Below are positions 45,370 through 53,792 of a stretch of DNA of 64,000 nt, one piece after another. Source of the stretch: Mesobacillus maritimus (lineage in GTDB: Bacteria; Bacillota; Bacilli; Bacillales; Cytobacillaceae); the NCBI RefSeq assembly GCF_023715205.1, contig NZ_JAMBNR010000001.1, positions 372,001 through 436,000 on the forward strand. The letters run 5' to 3'. Positions within the stretch are counted from its first letter, which is position 1, and each line of letters begins with the position of its first letter. Position numbers and translations under genes: made by a program. The notes beneath the pieces are model-generated. The model did no database searches. It was given only the letters and a program-made list of their open reading frames with translations, and was not told the origin of the DNA.

Positions 45370-46077
45370 TTATATTAAACTTGTTAAATAGCCTACGGTC
45401 AAACCAACTACGAGCGAAATGCCGAGCGCCCACTCAGAAAGCCAGCGAATGTTGCTCTTTTTCGCGATGGTTAATAAAATCATCATAGTAAGAGCTGATA
45501 TGATCGCCGTAATGGATTCACTAATCCCATTTGCCATTTGTTGACTAGCTAAATAACCAAACGCACCAAGCATCGCTGCTGTCGAAACAATCGTCATGAG
45601 TTTTGTGTTTTTACTTGCAATCTTTTTTTGGGCTTTTCCTAATGACTTTGTAAACAATGCCGTAAAGATCAACCATCCAGTTCCCCCAAGACACATTGTC
45701 CATACTACCGTTGTAAAGGCTGCTAACCCGAAGTCTGGTGAGTTTAATTCCACTCCGTAAGCATTGGCTCCAATACCAGCGGCCGTTAATTCTGTAGCAG
45801 CTGAACCAATGATCCCTATACGAGCTAACGTAATCGGTGCTCCTAGTACAGCAATCAACGAGATGATAACAATCATAATACCAAACGATGGACCAATACT
45901 ACTTATAAAACCTGTTCTTATCGCCCGCTTTGTTTCATCTGAGGTCATTCCAATCTCCGGGGCTGTTTTTCTTGCGATTTTTAGAAAAATGAGCGCTTGA
46001 AAAATGACAATGAAGACAAATATACTGGCCATAATCCATACCGGGGTACTGTTTGCATAATATAAAACTTCTTCCAC
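45370..46077 (-). CDS. DUF5058 family membrane protein
   Basis: This 235-aa protein starts at GTG with AAAGGAGG upstream. VLYYANSTPVWIMASIFV, RAIRTGFISSIGPSFGIMI and TTVVWTMCLGGTGWLIF are the conserved DUF5058 blocks; there are about seven hydrophobic segments. The family often sits beside M20 amidohydrolases, as here. Transport of an N-acyl or carbamoyl amino acid is a reasonable hypothesis, but nothing in the sequence proves it. Confidence 0.82.
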   Translation of the reverse strand: MEEVLYYANSTPVWIMASIFVFIVIFQALIFLKIARKTAPEIGMTSDETKRAIRTGFISSIGPSFGIMIVIISLIAVLGAPITLARIGIIGSAATELTAAGIGANAYGVELNSPDFGLAAFTTVVWTMCLGGTGWLIFTALFTKSLGKAQKKIASKNTKLMTIVSTAAMLGAFGYLASQQMANGISESITAIISALTMMILLTIAKKSNIRWLSEWALGISLVVGLTVGYLTSLI

Positions 46078-46150
46078 TTGAAAGGACCTCCTTTTGGTGA
46101 AAATCGATAAAATTTTAATAGATACCGTGGGAAAAATACGAGGAGAAATC

Positions 46151-46181
46151 GGTAACCAGAAGAGGAGAAATTCTGGTTACC
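46151..46181 (-). terminator. Hairpin after the M20 amidohydrolase gene
   Basis: GGTAACCAGA pairs perfectly with TCTGGTTACC. The T tail on the minus strand is weak, so it may be a terminator or a transcript-end stabiliser. Confidence 0.5.
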
Positions 46182-46218
46182 TTAACAGATGGGAATGTCT
46201 TATACCATTGGTTTTCCC

Positions 46219-47430
46219 TTACTTTGTTGAAATTCCTTCGACCTTTGAATGGGTTACCCCTCCCTTTAAATAATCGAAAACAGCTGAAAGGAACAATTTC
46301 CCGATGAAAATAATCGAACGTTCATCTACATTAAATTTTGGGTGATGATGAGGAAACTCCTCGATGAGATCCGATGCTCCGCCTACCCAAAAAAATGTAC
46401 CAGGTCGTTCTTTTAAATAATAAGCGAAATCTTCCATGCCCATTTGGGGAGGAATTTTTCGAACGTTCTCTGAACCGAACAAATTGATTGCCAGGCTTTC
46501 TATTCTTTTTGTCTCTGCCGGATGGTTCTTTACGGCCGGATAGCCTCTAACGTACTGACACTTACCGGTTGCACCCATCCCTTTACAAGACGACTCAACA
46601 ATATCGCCAATTAACTCTTCAATCATCGTACGTACATCCTCATCGAAGGTACGAACAGTTCCCGTAATTTTCGCTTTATCGGGAATGACATTAAAACCTG
46701 ACCCTGCATTAAAGGCAGCTACAGACACGACGGCTGGTTTCAATGGATCCACTTTCCTACTGACAACTTGTTGTAGGTTTACAATCAACTGACTCCCCAC
46801 CGTAATCGGATCGACAGTCAAATGTGGGGTTGCGGCATGGCCACCTTTGCCAAAAATATCAATTTCAAAAGTATCTCCTGCAGCCATTGCATCCCCTTCT
46901 TTGACCCCAATCTCTCCTAGTGGAGAAATGGAGGAAACATGTGCACCGTACACAACATCCACTCCATCAAGGCAACCATCTTCAATCATTGCTTTCGCTC
47001 CCCCTGGGATCACTTCCTCAGCAAATTGATGAAGAAACACGATATTGCCAGGGATTTGCTCTTTTACTTCACTTAAAACGGTCGCCACCCCAAGGAGTGC
47101 AGCAGTATGGACATCGTGACCGCAGGCATGCATTACTCCAGGGATTTGTGATTTATACTCCACATCGTTTTCTTCCTGAATAGGCAAAGCATCAAAATCA
47201 GCACGTAAAGCAACAGTTTTTCCAGGCTTTCCTCCTTTTAATAATCCGACAACTCCTCTGCCCCCGACTTCCGTTCTAACCTCTATCCCTAAATTGGTTA
47301 AATACTCGGCAACTTTTTTAGGAGTATTAACCTCTTGATGTGAGAGTTCAGGATACATATGGAGGTCACGGCGCACTTTAACCATCTCTGGGTAAAGTTC
47401 TTGTAATCTAGCAAATAAGTTTTCTAACAT
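46219..47430 (-). CDS. M20 amidohydrolase (N-acyl amino acid/hippurate hydrolase type)
   Basis: This metallohydrolase of about 403 aa has RRDLHMYPELSHQE at the N-terminus and the metal-binding MHACGHDVHTAALLG. HQFAEEVIPGGAKAMIEDG carries the general-base Glu, and MGMEDFAYYLKERPG and HHHPKFNVDE are C-terminal ligands. Such enzymes release amino acids from N-acyl or indole conjugates. The ATG at 47430 is 7 bases from AAGGAG; the frame extends further without a site. It is 73 bases downstream of the HyuC-like gene. Confidence 0.92.
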   Translation of the reverse strand: MLENLFARLQELYPEMVKVRRDLHMYPELSHQEVNTPKKVAEYLTNLGIEVRTEVGGRGVVGLLKGGKPGKTVALRADFDALPIQEENDVEYKSQIPGVMHACGHDVHTAALLGVATVLSEVKEQIPGNIVFLHQFAEEVIPGGAKAMIEDGCLDGVDVVYGAHVSSISPLGEIGVKEGDAMAAGDTFEIDIFGKGGHAATPHLTVDPITVGSQLIVNLQQVVSRKVDPLKPAVVSVAAFNAGSGFNVIPDKAKITGTVRTFDEDVRTMIEELIGDIVESSCKGMGATGKCQYVRGYPAVKNHPAETKRIESLAINLFGSENVRKIPPQMGMEDFAYYLKERPGTFFWVGGASDLIEEFPHHHPKFNVDERSIIFIGKLFLSAVFDYLKGGVTHSKVEGISTK

Positions 47431-47502
47431 GTAAAAGCTCCTTTCTAAACGATTTTTTTTAAAGTCATAAAACATCAACAATTTTAGTTACTTTCCGTTT
47501 GG

Positions 47503-48750
47503 TCACACTTTTTGAGTCTCAGTTGCTAGTGTATAAACCACGTTTAACAAGAAGTCCCCACCTAATTTTATGTCCTGAAAATCGGTGTATTCTTCTGGGC
47601 AATGACTCTTACCAGCCAGGCTTGGAATGAAAACCATCCCAATTTCAGCAACATCTTTTAGCATCGCTACATCATGGACCGCTCCACTGTTTAACTTTAT
47701 AGCTTCGGAATTGTTAGCTTGTACACATTCTTCCATCTTCTTGATTAACCGAGATGAAAGTTTAACAGGTTCAGAACTTCCTATTTTTTCAATGATTGCT
47801 GTCAGGCGATGTTCGTTTGCTACTAGTTTCGTCATATCCTCTAGTTCCATTGAAACCAATTCGATCCCTTTTTTTTGCACATCACGGATGTCTACATAAA
47901 ACTCCACCTGTTGTGGAATTATATTCGGAACATTAGGTTCAGCTTTTATTTTCCCGACAGTCGCAACAGTTGTCGGTAAAGCGCGGTGTTTTGCAGCTTT
48001 CTGAATAGAGGCAATGATTTCAGCAGCACCAACCATTGGGTCTGACCGATATTCCATCGGGGTCGTGCCTGCATGATTCGAGTCACCCTTTAAGGTAATT
48101 TTATATGTGCTCATACCAGAAATTGCCTCCACGATCCCAACTGATTTTCCATTGTGCTCGAGAACTGCTCCTTGCTCAATATGTAGTTCGATCATCGAAT
48201 CAATCTCATTTTGTTTTAGAATTTGTGCAGGAAGTTGATCCACCTCCAGTCTAAATCCTTTCGCAAGTTCATAGGCGGAAACTCCCTCTGGATTTTTAAT
48301 CTCTTTTAAATCCTCAACCGTCAGTTTGCCCGTGATCGCTTTGCTCCCAAGCATGGTGATTCCAAAGTTAGATCCTTCTTCTTCGGAAAAGCAAATAAGT
48401 TCAATGGGACGATTAAGCTGTATATTTTCCTCTTTAAAAACGCGGATCATTTCTAATGCAACAAGAACCCCCGTCAAGCCATCAAATCTCCCACCATGCT
48501 TGACCGTATCAATATGGGAACCAATCATAATTGAAGGTTGATTTAAGTTGGATCCATATTTTGCTCGAATATTACCTATCCCATCTACTCCGACCGCTAC
48601 TCCAAGCTTTTTAAGTTCCCCTATTAAATAATCACGTGCCATCTTGTCTTCTTCGCTAAAAGAAAAGCGTGTCCAGCCCTTTTCTGGAGTTTGATTAAAT
48701 TGGAGAATGCCGTCAAAATCTTGCTTTATCCTGGTAATGTTAAGTTCCAT
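47503..48750 (-). CDS. M20 allantoate amidohydrolase/N-carbamoyl-L-amino acid hydrolase (HyuC/AllC-like)
   Basis: This 415-aa two-metal hydrolase has IGSHIDTVKHGGRFDGLTG, ICFSEEEGSNFG and ELHIEQGAVLE, plus HAGTTPM of the dimerisation domain and SLAGKSHCPEEYTD at the C-terminus. These place it in the HyuC/AllC/beta-ureidopropionase group, which hydrolyses N-carbamoyl or allantoate-type substrates. It is transcribed just before the M20 amidohydrolase. RBS AGGTGG. The exact substrate cannot be decided. Confidence 0.9.
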   Translation of the reverse strand: MELNITRIKQDFDGILQFNQTPEKGWTRFSFSEEDKMARDYLIGELKKLGVAVGVDGIGNIRAKYGSNLNQPSIMIGSHIDTVKHGGRFDGLTGVLVALEMIRVFKEENIQLNRPIELICFSEEEGSNFGITMLGSKAITGKLTVEDLKEIKNPEGVSAYELAKGFRLEVDQLPAQILKQNEIDSMIELHIEQGAVLEHNGKSVGIVEAISGMSTYKITLKGDSNHAGTTPMEYRSDPMVGAAEIIASIQKAAKHRALPTTVATVGKIKAEPNVPNIIPQQVEFYVDIRDVQKKGIELVSMELEDMTKLVANEHRLTAIIEKIGSSEPVKLSSRLIKKMEECVQANNSEAIKLNSGAVHDVAMLKDVAEIGMVFIPSLAGKSHCPEEYTDFQDIKLGGDFLLNVVYTLATETQKV

Positions 48751-48859
48751 TTGTTCACCACCTGTTAAATATATTGAATTTTCTAATAATATTATTTAAT
48801 AGTAACACAAAACATTCCATTTTTTAAAAAGCTATGAATTATGACCCTGATTGCTTTAT

Positions 48860-48895
48860 ATTCTAACAATCTTTTTTCTATGATGTTGTTAGAAT
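48860..48895. promoter_or_regulatory. 10-bp inverted repeat ATTCTAACAA/TTGTTAGAAT
   Basis: The arms at 48860-48869 and 48886-48895 are perfectly complementary with a 16-base spacer and no T tail. The site lies 110-145 bases upstream of the HyuC-like start and could be an operator. Nothing else is recognised between that start and the amidase gene apart from the amidase terminator. Confidence 0.4.
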
Positions 48896-48994
48896 CATAT
48901 CATTTCCTTTTTCTACTTGGATATGAGTTTGTTAGATTATATGACAAAGTTTTTCAACTATAAAATAGGACTACTGTTAAAAAGGTTGTTCGAA

Positions 48995-49027
48995 TGGAAT
49001 AAGGCACTTGGTGAGTACCTTATTCCA
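48995..49027 (-). terminator. Terminator of the amidase gene
   Basis: TGGAATAAGGCACT pairs with AGTACCTTATTCCA with one mismatch, just after the amidase stop. Confidence 0.65.
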
Positions 49028-49055
49028 ACTTTGTTAAGACCCATGAATAGTTGAG

Positions 49056-50492
49056 TCATGCTTGGTTCAGATTTTTTATATTTGCCAGATTCGGTCTTTT
49101 CTTACCATATCCTGTTGCTACTTCAAACGCAGCTCCAATTCGTAACACTTCGTAATCGCCGCGATGTGGACCGACTAATTGGATTCCTAGTGGCAAACCA
49201 TCTGTGGTAAAACCACTTGGGACAGAAAGTGCAGGATTACCAGCTGCGGAAATATAATAACAAGACCTCATCCAATCTAGATAAGTTTGCATAGTTACTC
49301 CATTAATACTAGGAGGATATTCAAGGTCAGCGTCAAATGCTGCGACTTGGCTAACTGGGAGAAGAAGCACATCGTAATTTTCAAAGAAACTCCTCATTGT
49401 ATTAAAAAGTTGGTAGCGCAAGTTTTCTGCACGGCCAATGGTGGTTGCGTTTAGTTTTCTTCCTTTTTCCATATTCCAAATGAAACTAGGCTTCATCAAC
49501 TCACGAAAGCGGTCAAATAGATTAGAATAGGTAAGTTCAAATTCGTAAGCTCGTAAGACTTGGAAAACCTCCTCAGCATCATTTAAATTTGGACAAGCTT
49601 CTTCAACTACACAGCCGAGATCATTAAAGATCTTTACTTGTTCTTCGAGGTTCCTCTTTATTTGTGGATCAACTGGGATAAGCCCTCCCAAATCTGCAGA
49701 CCAGGCAACCCGTACCCCAGTTAGATCTAGGTCAAAGTCTGTTAAAAATAGGCTAGCTGATTCCTCAATTGATAAAGGTGAGCGATTACTTGGACCCGCC
49801 ATCACTGATAACATAAAAGCCGCATCTTTAACATCTCTCGTAATTGGACCTTGAACCCCTAAAGGAGAGTACAATGAAGCTTTCGGATAAGGGATTCTCC
49901 CAGGAGAGGTTCTTAACCCTACCACATTATTAAAACAAGCTGGATAGCGCAAAGAGCCACCCATATCACTTCCATCAGCAAACGGAACCATTCCGCACGT
50001 GACGGCTACTGCAGCTCCCCCACTACTCCCGCCTGCTGTTTTTTCTAAGTTATATGGATTACGGGTGACACCAAAAACCTCATTAAACGTATGCGCACCT
50101 GCAGCAAATTCAGGGACATTTGACTTACCAATGACAATAGCACCTGCTGCTCTAAGCCGTTCTACAAGAAGATCATCAGAGGTGGCGGTGTTATCACGAA
50201 AGATCGGAGAACCATATGTGGTAAGAAAACCTTTTGCATTGTGTGTATCCTTGATGACAATTGGTAAACCATGGAGCGGACCAACTTCCGCTCCAGCTGC
50301 AAGTAAATCATCAGCTGCGCTTGCCGATGCTAAGGCAATGTCTTCGTTTAAAGAAACAATGGCATTGACCTTCGGATTTACATCATTTATTTGTGATAAA
50401 TGAGCTTCCATTACTTCTCTGACAGAGACTTTTCGTTGTTTAATCTGTGTGGCGAGATCCCGTGCACTTTCAAAATTAAGACGTTGATCCAT
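49056..50492 (-). CDS. Amidase-signature family amidase
   Basis: This enzyme of about 478 aa carries the Ser-cisSer-Lys triad: Lys81 in LPIVIKDTHN, Ser156/157 in AGGSSGGAAVAV, and Ser180 in GSDMGGSLRYPA (numbered from the ATG at 50492). It hydrolyses a carboxylic amide to acid plus ammonia. The ATG follows GAGGAGTG by 5 bases. It lies beyond the terminator of the M20 operon but has the same GntR-type operator upstream as the CoA/TRAP genes, so its acid product may feed the CoA-transferase pathway. Confidence 0.92.
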   Translation of the reverse strand: MDQRLNFESARDLATQIKQRKVSVREVMEAHLSQINDVNPKVNAIVSLNEDIALASASAADDLLAAGAEVGPLHGLPIVIKDTHNAKGFLTTYGSPIFRDNTATSDDLLVERLRAAGAIVIGKSNVPEFAAGAHTFNEVFGVTRNPYNLEKTAGGSSGGAAVAVTCGMVPFADGSDMGGSLRYPACFNNVVGLRTSPGRIPYPKASLYSPLGVQGPITRDVKDAAFMLSVMAGPSNRSPLSIEESASLFLTDFDLDLTGVRVAWSADLGGLIPVDPQIKRNLEEQVKIFNDLGCVVEEACPNLNDAEEVFQVLRAYEFELTYSNLFDRFRELMKPSFIWNMEKGRKLNATTIGRAENLRYQLFNTMRSFFENYDVLLLPVSQVAAFDADLEYPPSINGVTMQTYLDWMRSCYYISAAGNPALSVPSGFTTDGLPLGIQLVGPHRGDYEVLRIGAAFEVATGYGKKRPNLANIKNLNQA

Positions 50493-50563
50493 CGTAACAC
50501 TCCTCACGCTTTATATATCACGATCGAAAAAGTGTGGGTTACTCTGGTGATGAAATTAGTTAG

Positions 50564-50575
50564 ATTGTCGACCGT
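50564..50575. promoter_or_regulatory. GntR-type operator O4 upstream of the amidase gene
   Basis: ATTGTCGACCGT is a two-mismatch version of the O1 core, 72 bases upstream of the amidase start. The 270 bases beyond it to the DUF202 stop contain no gene that I can support. Confidence 0.55.
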
Positions 50576-50847
50576 ATACCGTCTATAATAATGAAAATTC
50601 TGAAAATGTACAAGGGCCTTGTTTTAGTGATTGAAACATTTGAAGGTGTGCACTTGGTTGCTTTTCTAAAAATTAAGTACAACCATTGCTATGAGAGCTA
50701 AAGAAATGTGGAGAGTTAAAAAAAAGACCGAGGGTCATTATTTCCTATATTCAATGCATGGTGCCTCTGACTAATAAAAGCGTTTTGAACGTTCGTTTGG
50801 TCCTACTGGAAATATCGGTGTTTTGTTTCTAAAACCATAATAATAAT

Positions 50848-51234
50848 TTATAACATTAGAAAATAAACAGCCAGTAATAAACCGATGATAATAATTACAG
50901 TACTCAATGTAATTATATAGCCTTTTGTGGAGACAAATGTCTGGCTGTTAATAGAATGGATTTTTTTAAAATAAACAATCATTGACATTAATACTGTCAA
51001 AATCCCGAGCCCTACTGTCGACAACCCAATAACGGTTGCCAGTTGATCTCCTCCAATCGACAGCCTTTCCGCTAAATTCGCATGTAAATTGGTAACCAAA
51101 AACCCTACACCCATAATCGCAATCGCTGTTCGAACCCAAGCTAAAAAAGTGCGCTCATTCGCTAAATGTTGCTGAATGTATTTTGAATCCTCTGTAGGCA
51201 AGGAACGGTATTTATTGATTTTTTCTTGCCTCAT
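50848..51234 (-). CDS. DUF202 (YidH-like) membrane protein
   Basis: This 128-aa protein has three hydrophobic segments. QQHLANERTFLAWVRTAIAIMGVG at the start of the first segment is the DUF202 signature. GAGGGG is 6 bases before the ATG. The family is small and of unknown function; it is monocistronic here. Confidence 0.9.
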   Translation of the reverse strand: MRQEKINKYRSLPTEDSKYIQQHLANERTFLAWVRTAIAIMGVGFLVTNLHANLAERLSIGGDQLATVIGLSTVGLGILTVLMSMIVYFKKIHSINSQTFVSTKGYIITLSTVIIIIGLLLAVYFLML

Positions 51235-51345
51235 CGAACCCCTCCATTCAAAAATGATGTACTATTACTATCTCCAAAAAGTAGAGGAGAACTCGTGATA
51301 CTCTATGGGTATTTTCAGGAAGAGTAAAAATTCTTCTAATCGTAG

Positions 51346-51488
51346 TACTGTTTCGTAAAGTTTGTTAAAAATACTAAAGGCGATTTTAACGAGAAATAAG
51401 CTTTTCTCTGTGATACTCCTTTGTTTTTAAGCTCTTTTCTCCTCTTCTAAATTTTCTTAAAAAAGCAACAATGTTTGAGAAAAGGGCC
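51346..51488 (-). repeat. MITE-like repeat, copy G (143 bp)
   Basis: The ends TACTGTTTCGTAAAGTTTG and AATGTTTGAGAAAAGGGCC match copy E, but about 37 bases of interior are missing. The flanks AATCGTAG and AATTGTAA agree at 6 of 8 positions, a decayed target duplication. It lies upstream of the DUF202 gene; the rest of the gap to 51738 holds only a doubtful small ORF. Confidence 0.8.
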
Positions 51489-51738
51489 AATTGTAAAGAA
51501 AATAGCTGATTCCTGTAGTTCTTACATATGTGATGAAATCAAGGAGATACTAAGAAAATTAACTATTCAAAAAAAGAGAACATTCATAAAAATCAACAAA
51601 AGGAAAATGATGCTGGTGAGTATTTAGTAACTAAACCCCTTTATACCAAAAAGCGAAGAACAAAACCTAATTTTTATTAAACGCCGAGATTTCCTACTTA
51701 ACCATACTGTTCACATTAAAATAAACTAGAGATGAAAT

Positions 51739-52377
51739 TTAATATAATCGCTTATGATAACTTTCCTGTAATCGTTCCGCAAGTGAGGCAGCGGTCGTTC
51801 CAGGCAGTTTAGCGTGTTCATAAAGAATTCTGGCCGCAGATGGCAAGTGTTCTGTACTTGTCCAAGTGTCAGCTTGCCATAACTTCGAGCGTTTAAATGC
51901 CTTGGCACAGTGGATGAAAGCCTCCTCTACTTCAACAGCAACTGCTAAAGTTGGTGTTCTCCCATTTGCTTGCATTTGTTCAAGCAGGTCGATATCTTTA
52001 ATGATGTTTGCTTTCCCATTTATACGCAATGTTTCCTCTAAACCAGGGATGAAAAACAGTATGCCTATATGTGGATTACCTAAAATATTTCTGAGTGAGT
52101 CGAATCGTTTATTTCCTGGTCGTTCTGGGATAAGTAAGACCTTTTCGTTTAACACCTTCACAAATCCAGGTGCATCTCCACGAGGGGAGACATCACAATT
52201 TCCTAAATGATCGGAGGTAGAAAGAACGATAAAAGGAGACAATTCAATAAAATCCATACAATTCTGATCTATGGACGAAATCACCTTCTTGCTTGCTAAT
52301 TCACTTGGATGTCCTAACAGTTCACGTAATTGTTCTTCAGTTTGAATTTGATTGTTAAATTGTTGTAAGTGACTCAT
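51739..52377 (-). CDS. Pyridoxamine 5'-phosphate oxidase-family FMN-binding protein
   Basis: This split-barrel flavoprotein of about 212 aa begins MSHLQQFNNQIQTEEQLREL. FIELSPFIVLSTSD, GNCDVSPRGDAPGFV and LIPERPGNKRFDSLRNIL are typical of the MSMEG_1061/PPOX-like subgroup. It probably binds FMN or F420-like flavin and reduces a small molecule; the substrate is unknown. The ATG at 52377 has AGGGGG 6 bases upstream. It is preceded by the tRNA-like sequence. Confidence 0.88.
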   Translation of the reverse strand: MSHLQQFNNQIQTEEQLRELLGHPSELASKKVISSIDQNCMDFIELSPFIVLSTSDHLGNCDVSPRGDAPGFVKVLNEKVLLIPERPGNKRFDSLRNILGNPHIGILFFIPGLEETLRINGKANIIKDIDLLEQMQANGRTPTLAVAVEVEEAFIHCAKAFKRSKLWQADTWTSTEHLPSAARILYEHAKLPGTTAASLAERLQESYHKRLY

Positions 52378-52475
52378 TAAAATCCCCCTCTGAATAAGTT
52401 CCTTTAATTCTATCATTCTATAAATAACGTTTGATTATAATTTGAATATTCATACAAATAATACAAAAAAGAAAC

Positions 52476-52496
52476 AATGCAAAAGGCATTATTTAT
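52476..52496 (-). terminator. Terminator-like hairpin after the tRNA-like sequence
   Basis: On the minus strand AATGC-CTTTT-GCATT is followed by GTTTCTTTTTT. The stem is short but the T run is strong. Confidence 0.5.
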
Positions 52497-52539
52497 TAGA
52501 AACTAATTGATTTCCTTCTGTTCTTCATCATGATAAACA

Positions 52540-52623
52540 GGACTTGGTGGGATTCGAACCCACAAAATGTCCAACCATTTATCCGAAATGATTGACCGCT
52601 CTGACCATTTGAGCTACAAGTCC
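52540..52623 (-). tRNA. tRNA-like gene with aberrant anticodon arm (possible pseudo-tRNA)
   Basis: The acceptor arms GGACTTG/CAAGTCC pair perfectly. The D arm TAGCTC...GAGC and the T arm GTGGG-TTCGAAT-CCCAC are canonical. The middle 34 bases do not form a normal 5-bp/7-loop anticodon arm. Instead they fold as an 11-bp hairpin with one bulged G and apex CGGAT. A 7-base loop would read TCGGATA, with C rather than U before the triplet. Total length is 84 bases and no CCA is encoded. Isotype undetermined. Confidence 0.55.
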
Positions 52624-52721
52624 TTAAAAGTATTATTTCCAACTTGGCCGCTTCCATGCGTACCTGAAAAAATATTTTCACATTACACAGTCGCATCATA
52701 GACTAAACTTACTATAAAAAA

Positions 52722-52750
52722 GCAAAGCGTTTTTAAGAGCTCCGCTTTGC
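52722..52750 (-). terminator. Terminator of the zinc-ribbon gene
   Basis: GCAAAGCG pairs with CGCTTTGC, followed on the minus strand by TTTTTTATAG. Confidence 0.75.
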
Positions 52751-52759
52751 CATAATTTC

Positions 52760-52903
52760 TTATCGTAGCTTTCCAATACGCTTTTTAATTGGTAGGCTGT
52801 AACATTCATCGCAAACTCCTTGGTTGTCTATAAATTCAGCCTCATCGGTAATCTTTTCCCCACATTTAGAGCAAATCCACAGTTGTTCGGTAACCTGCTC
52901 CAT
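52760..52903 (-). CDS. 47-aa zinc-ribbon protein
   Basis: The ATG at 52903 has AAAGGAG with 8-base spacing. The product begins MEQVTEQLWICSKCGEKITD and has CSKC (11-14) and CDEC (31-34), a four-cysteine zinc site, then a basic tail KKRIGKLR. It ends just before a terminator, which supports a genuine gene. Similar small Cys4 proteins occur in Bacillus as YlaI-type or other zinc ribbons, but I do not assign one. Confidence 0.75.
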   Translation of the reverse strand: MEQVTEQLWICSKCGEKITDEAEFIDNQGVCDECYSLPIKKRIGKLR

Positions 52904-53003
52904 ACGCTCATCTCCTTTTTATTACCTATTTCGAGATGTTTGGAAAAAATCCTGCAAATCTTTCCGGCAAAATCGTCGATTTATTGACGAAGTTTGATAA
53001 AGA

Positions 53004-53672
53004 TTACAACTCTACGCGTAAGTTGGGTAATTCGGGGTTTGTCGCAGTTAAGGTTTCTATGTTTGCGGTTACTTTTGTTGTATAGCTGAAATCTCCATAG
53101 CAATATGGATAGCGGAAATTGCTTTGATCACCACCGCAATTATAGACAGCTGGATTTTTATCAACTTGAATGGAAGAAAACTCTTTCGCAAGCTCTATAC
53201 TATGCTTTCCGCCTCTTTGGGAGATAAAATCAATGTAGCCACTTCCCATATTATAAGCCTGAATAATCGTTTGAAAGTCTACGTTTTTTTCGTTTCCATA
53301 AGTCAGTGTAGCTTGGAAATGCTTGACTCCCTGAGCAATGCTTTGATTGGGATCCTTAATTGTGTTAGGTGGCAATCCTGCAGATTCTGATGCTTGCATC
53401 GGATCCCCACCTTCCCCCCTACTTTCTTGTTCCATAATCGCTGCTAATACAACCGTGTATTGTTCAAGATTTACGTTCTTCAACTCTTCCCGCAAAACGG
53501 GCATATAATATTCAACACTATTCGATATTCGTTTTTGGACAATGGCTGGTTGTTTTTCAGAAGTCTGATTCTGAAAAAACTGTTGAATGAAGACCGTCAC
53601 AAAGAGAAAACCAAATACAACGATAACCAGATTAAAGTTTCTTTGAATGTTTTTCTTTTTTGATTTCGCCAC
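53004..53672 (-). CDS. Lysozyme-family (CwlT-type) muramidase
   Basis: This 222-aa protein has one N-terminal transmembrane anchor (FNLVIVVFGFLFVTVFI, residues about 13-29). The extracellular domain carries the catalytic Glu in LAAIMEQESRG, then DPMQASESAGLPP and IIQAYNMGSGYIDFIS, matching the bacteriophage-type/CwlT lysozyme domain. Unlike CwlT, no second NlpC/P60 domain is present. It starts at GTG after AGGAGAG. Role in peptidoglycan cleavage at the cell surface. Confidence 0.88.
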   Translation of the reverse strand: MAKSKKKNIQRNFNLVIVVFGFLFVTVFIQQFFQNQTSEKQPAIVQKRISNSVEYYMPVLREELKNVNLEQYTVVLAAIMEQESRGEGGDPMQASESAGLPPNTIKDPNQSIAQGVKHFQATLTYGNEKNVDFQTIIQAYNMGSGYIDFISQRGGKHSIELAKEFSSIQVDKNPAVYNCGGDQSNFRYPYCYGDFSYTTKVTANIETLTATNPELPNLRVEL

Positions 53673-53792
53673 CGTTTCGTCTCTCCTAGAGATTTTAAAT
53701 GCTTTTTCTATTAAAACATATAATGATTCTTCTGTGCTAGTAATCTATTTTTATAGTATAGAAGTCGTTGATTTATAAGAGATTATCGACAT

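Noticed and set aside
49999-50403. 134-codon plus-strand frame
   Set aside because: Antisense to the conserved catalytic region of the amidase.
50757-50775. CATGGTGCCTCTGACTAA, resembling half of the GGTGCC palindrome
   Set aside because: The second arm is absent, so it is not counted as a repeat copy.
52496-52699. 67-codon minus-strand frame
   Set aside because: It runs straight through the tRNA-like sequence and has no ribosome binding site.
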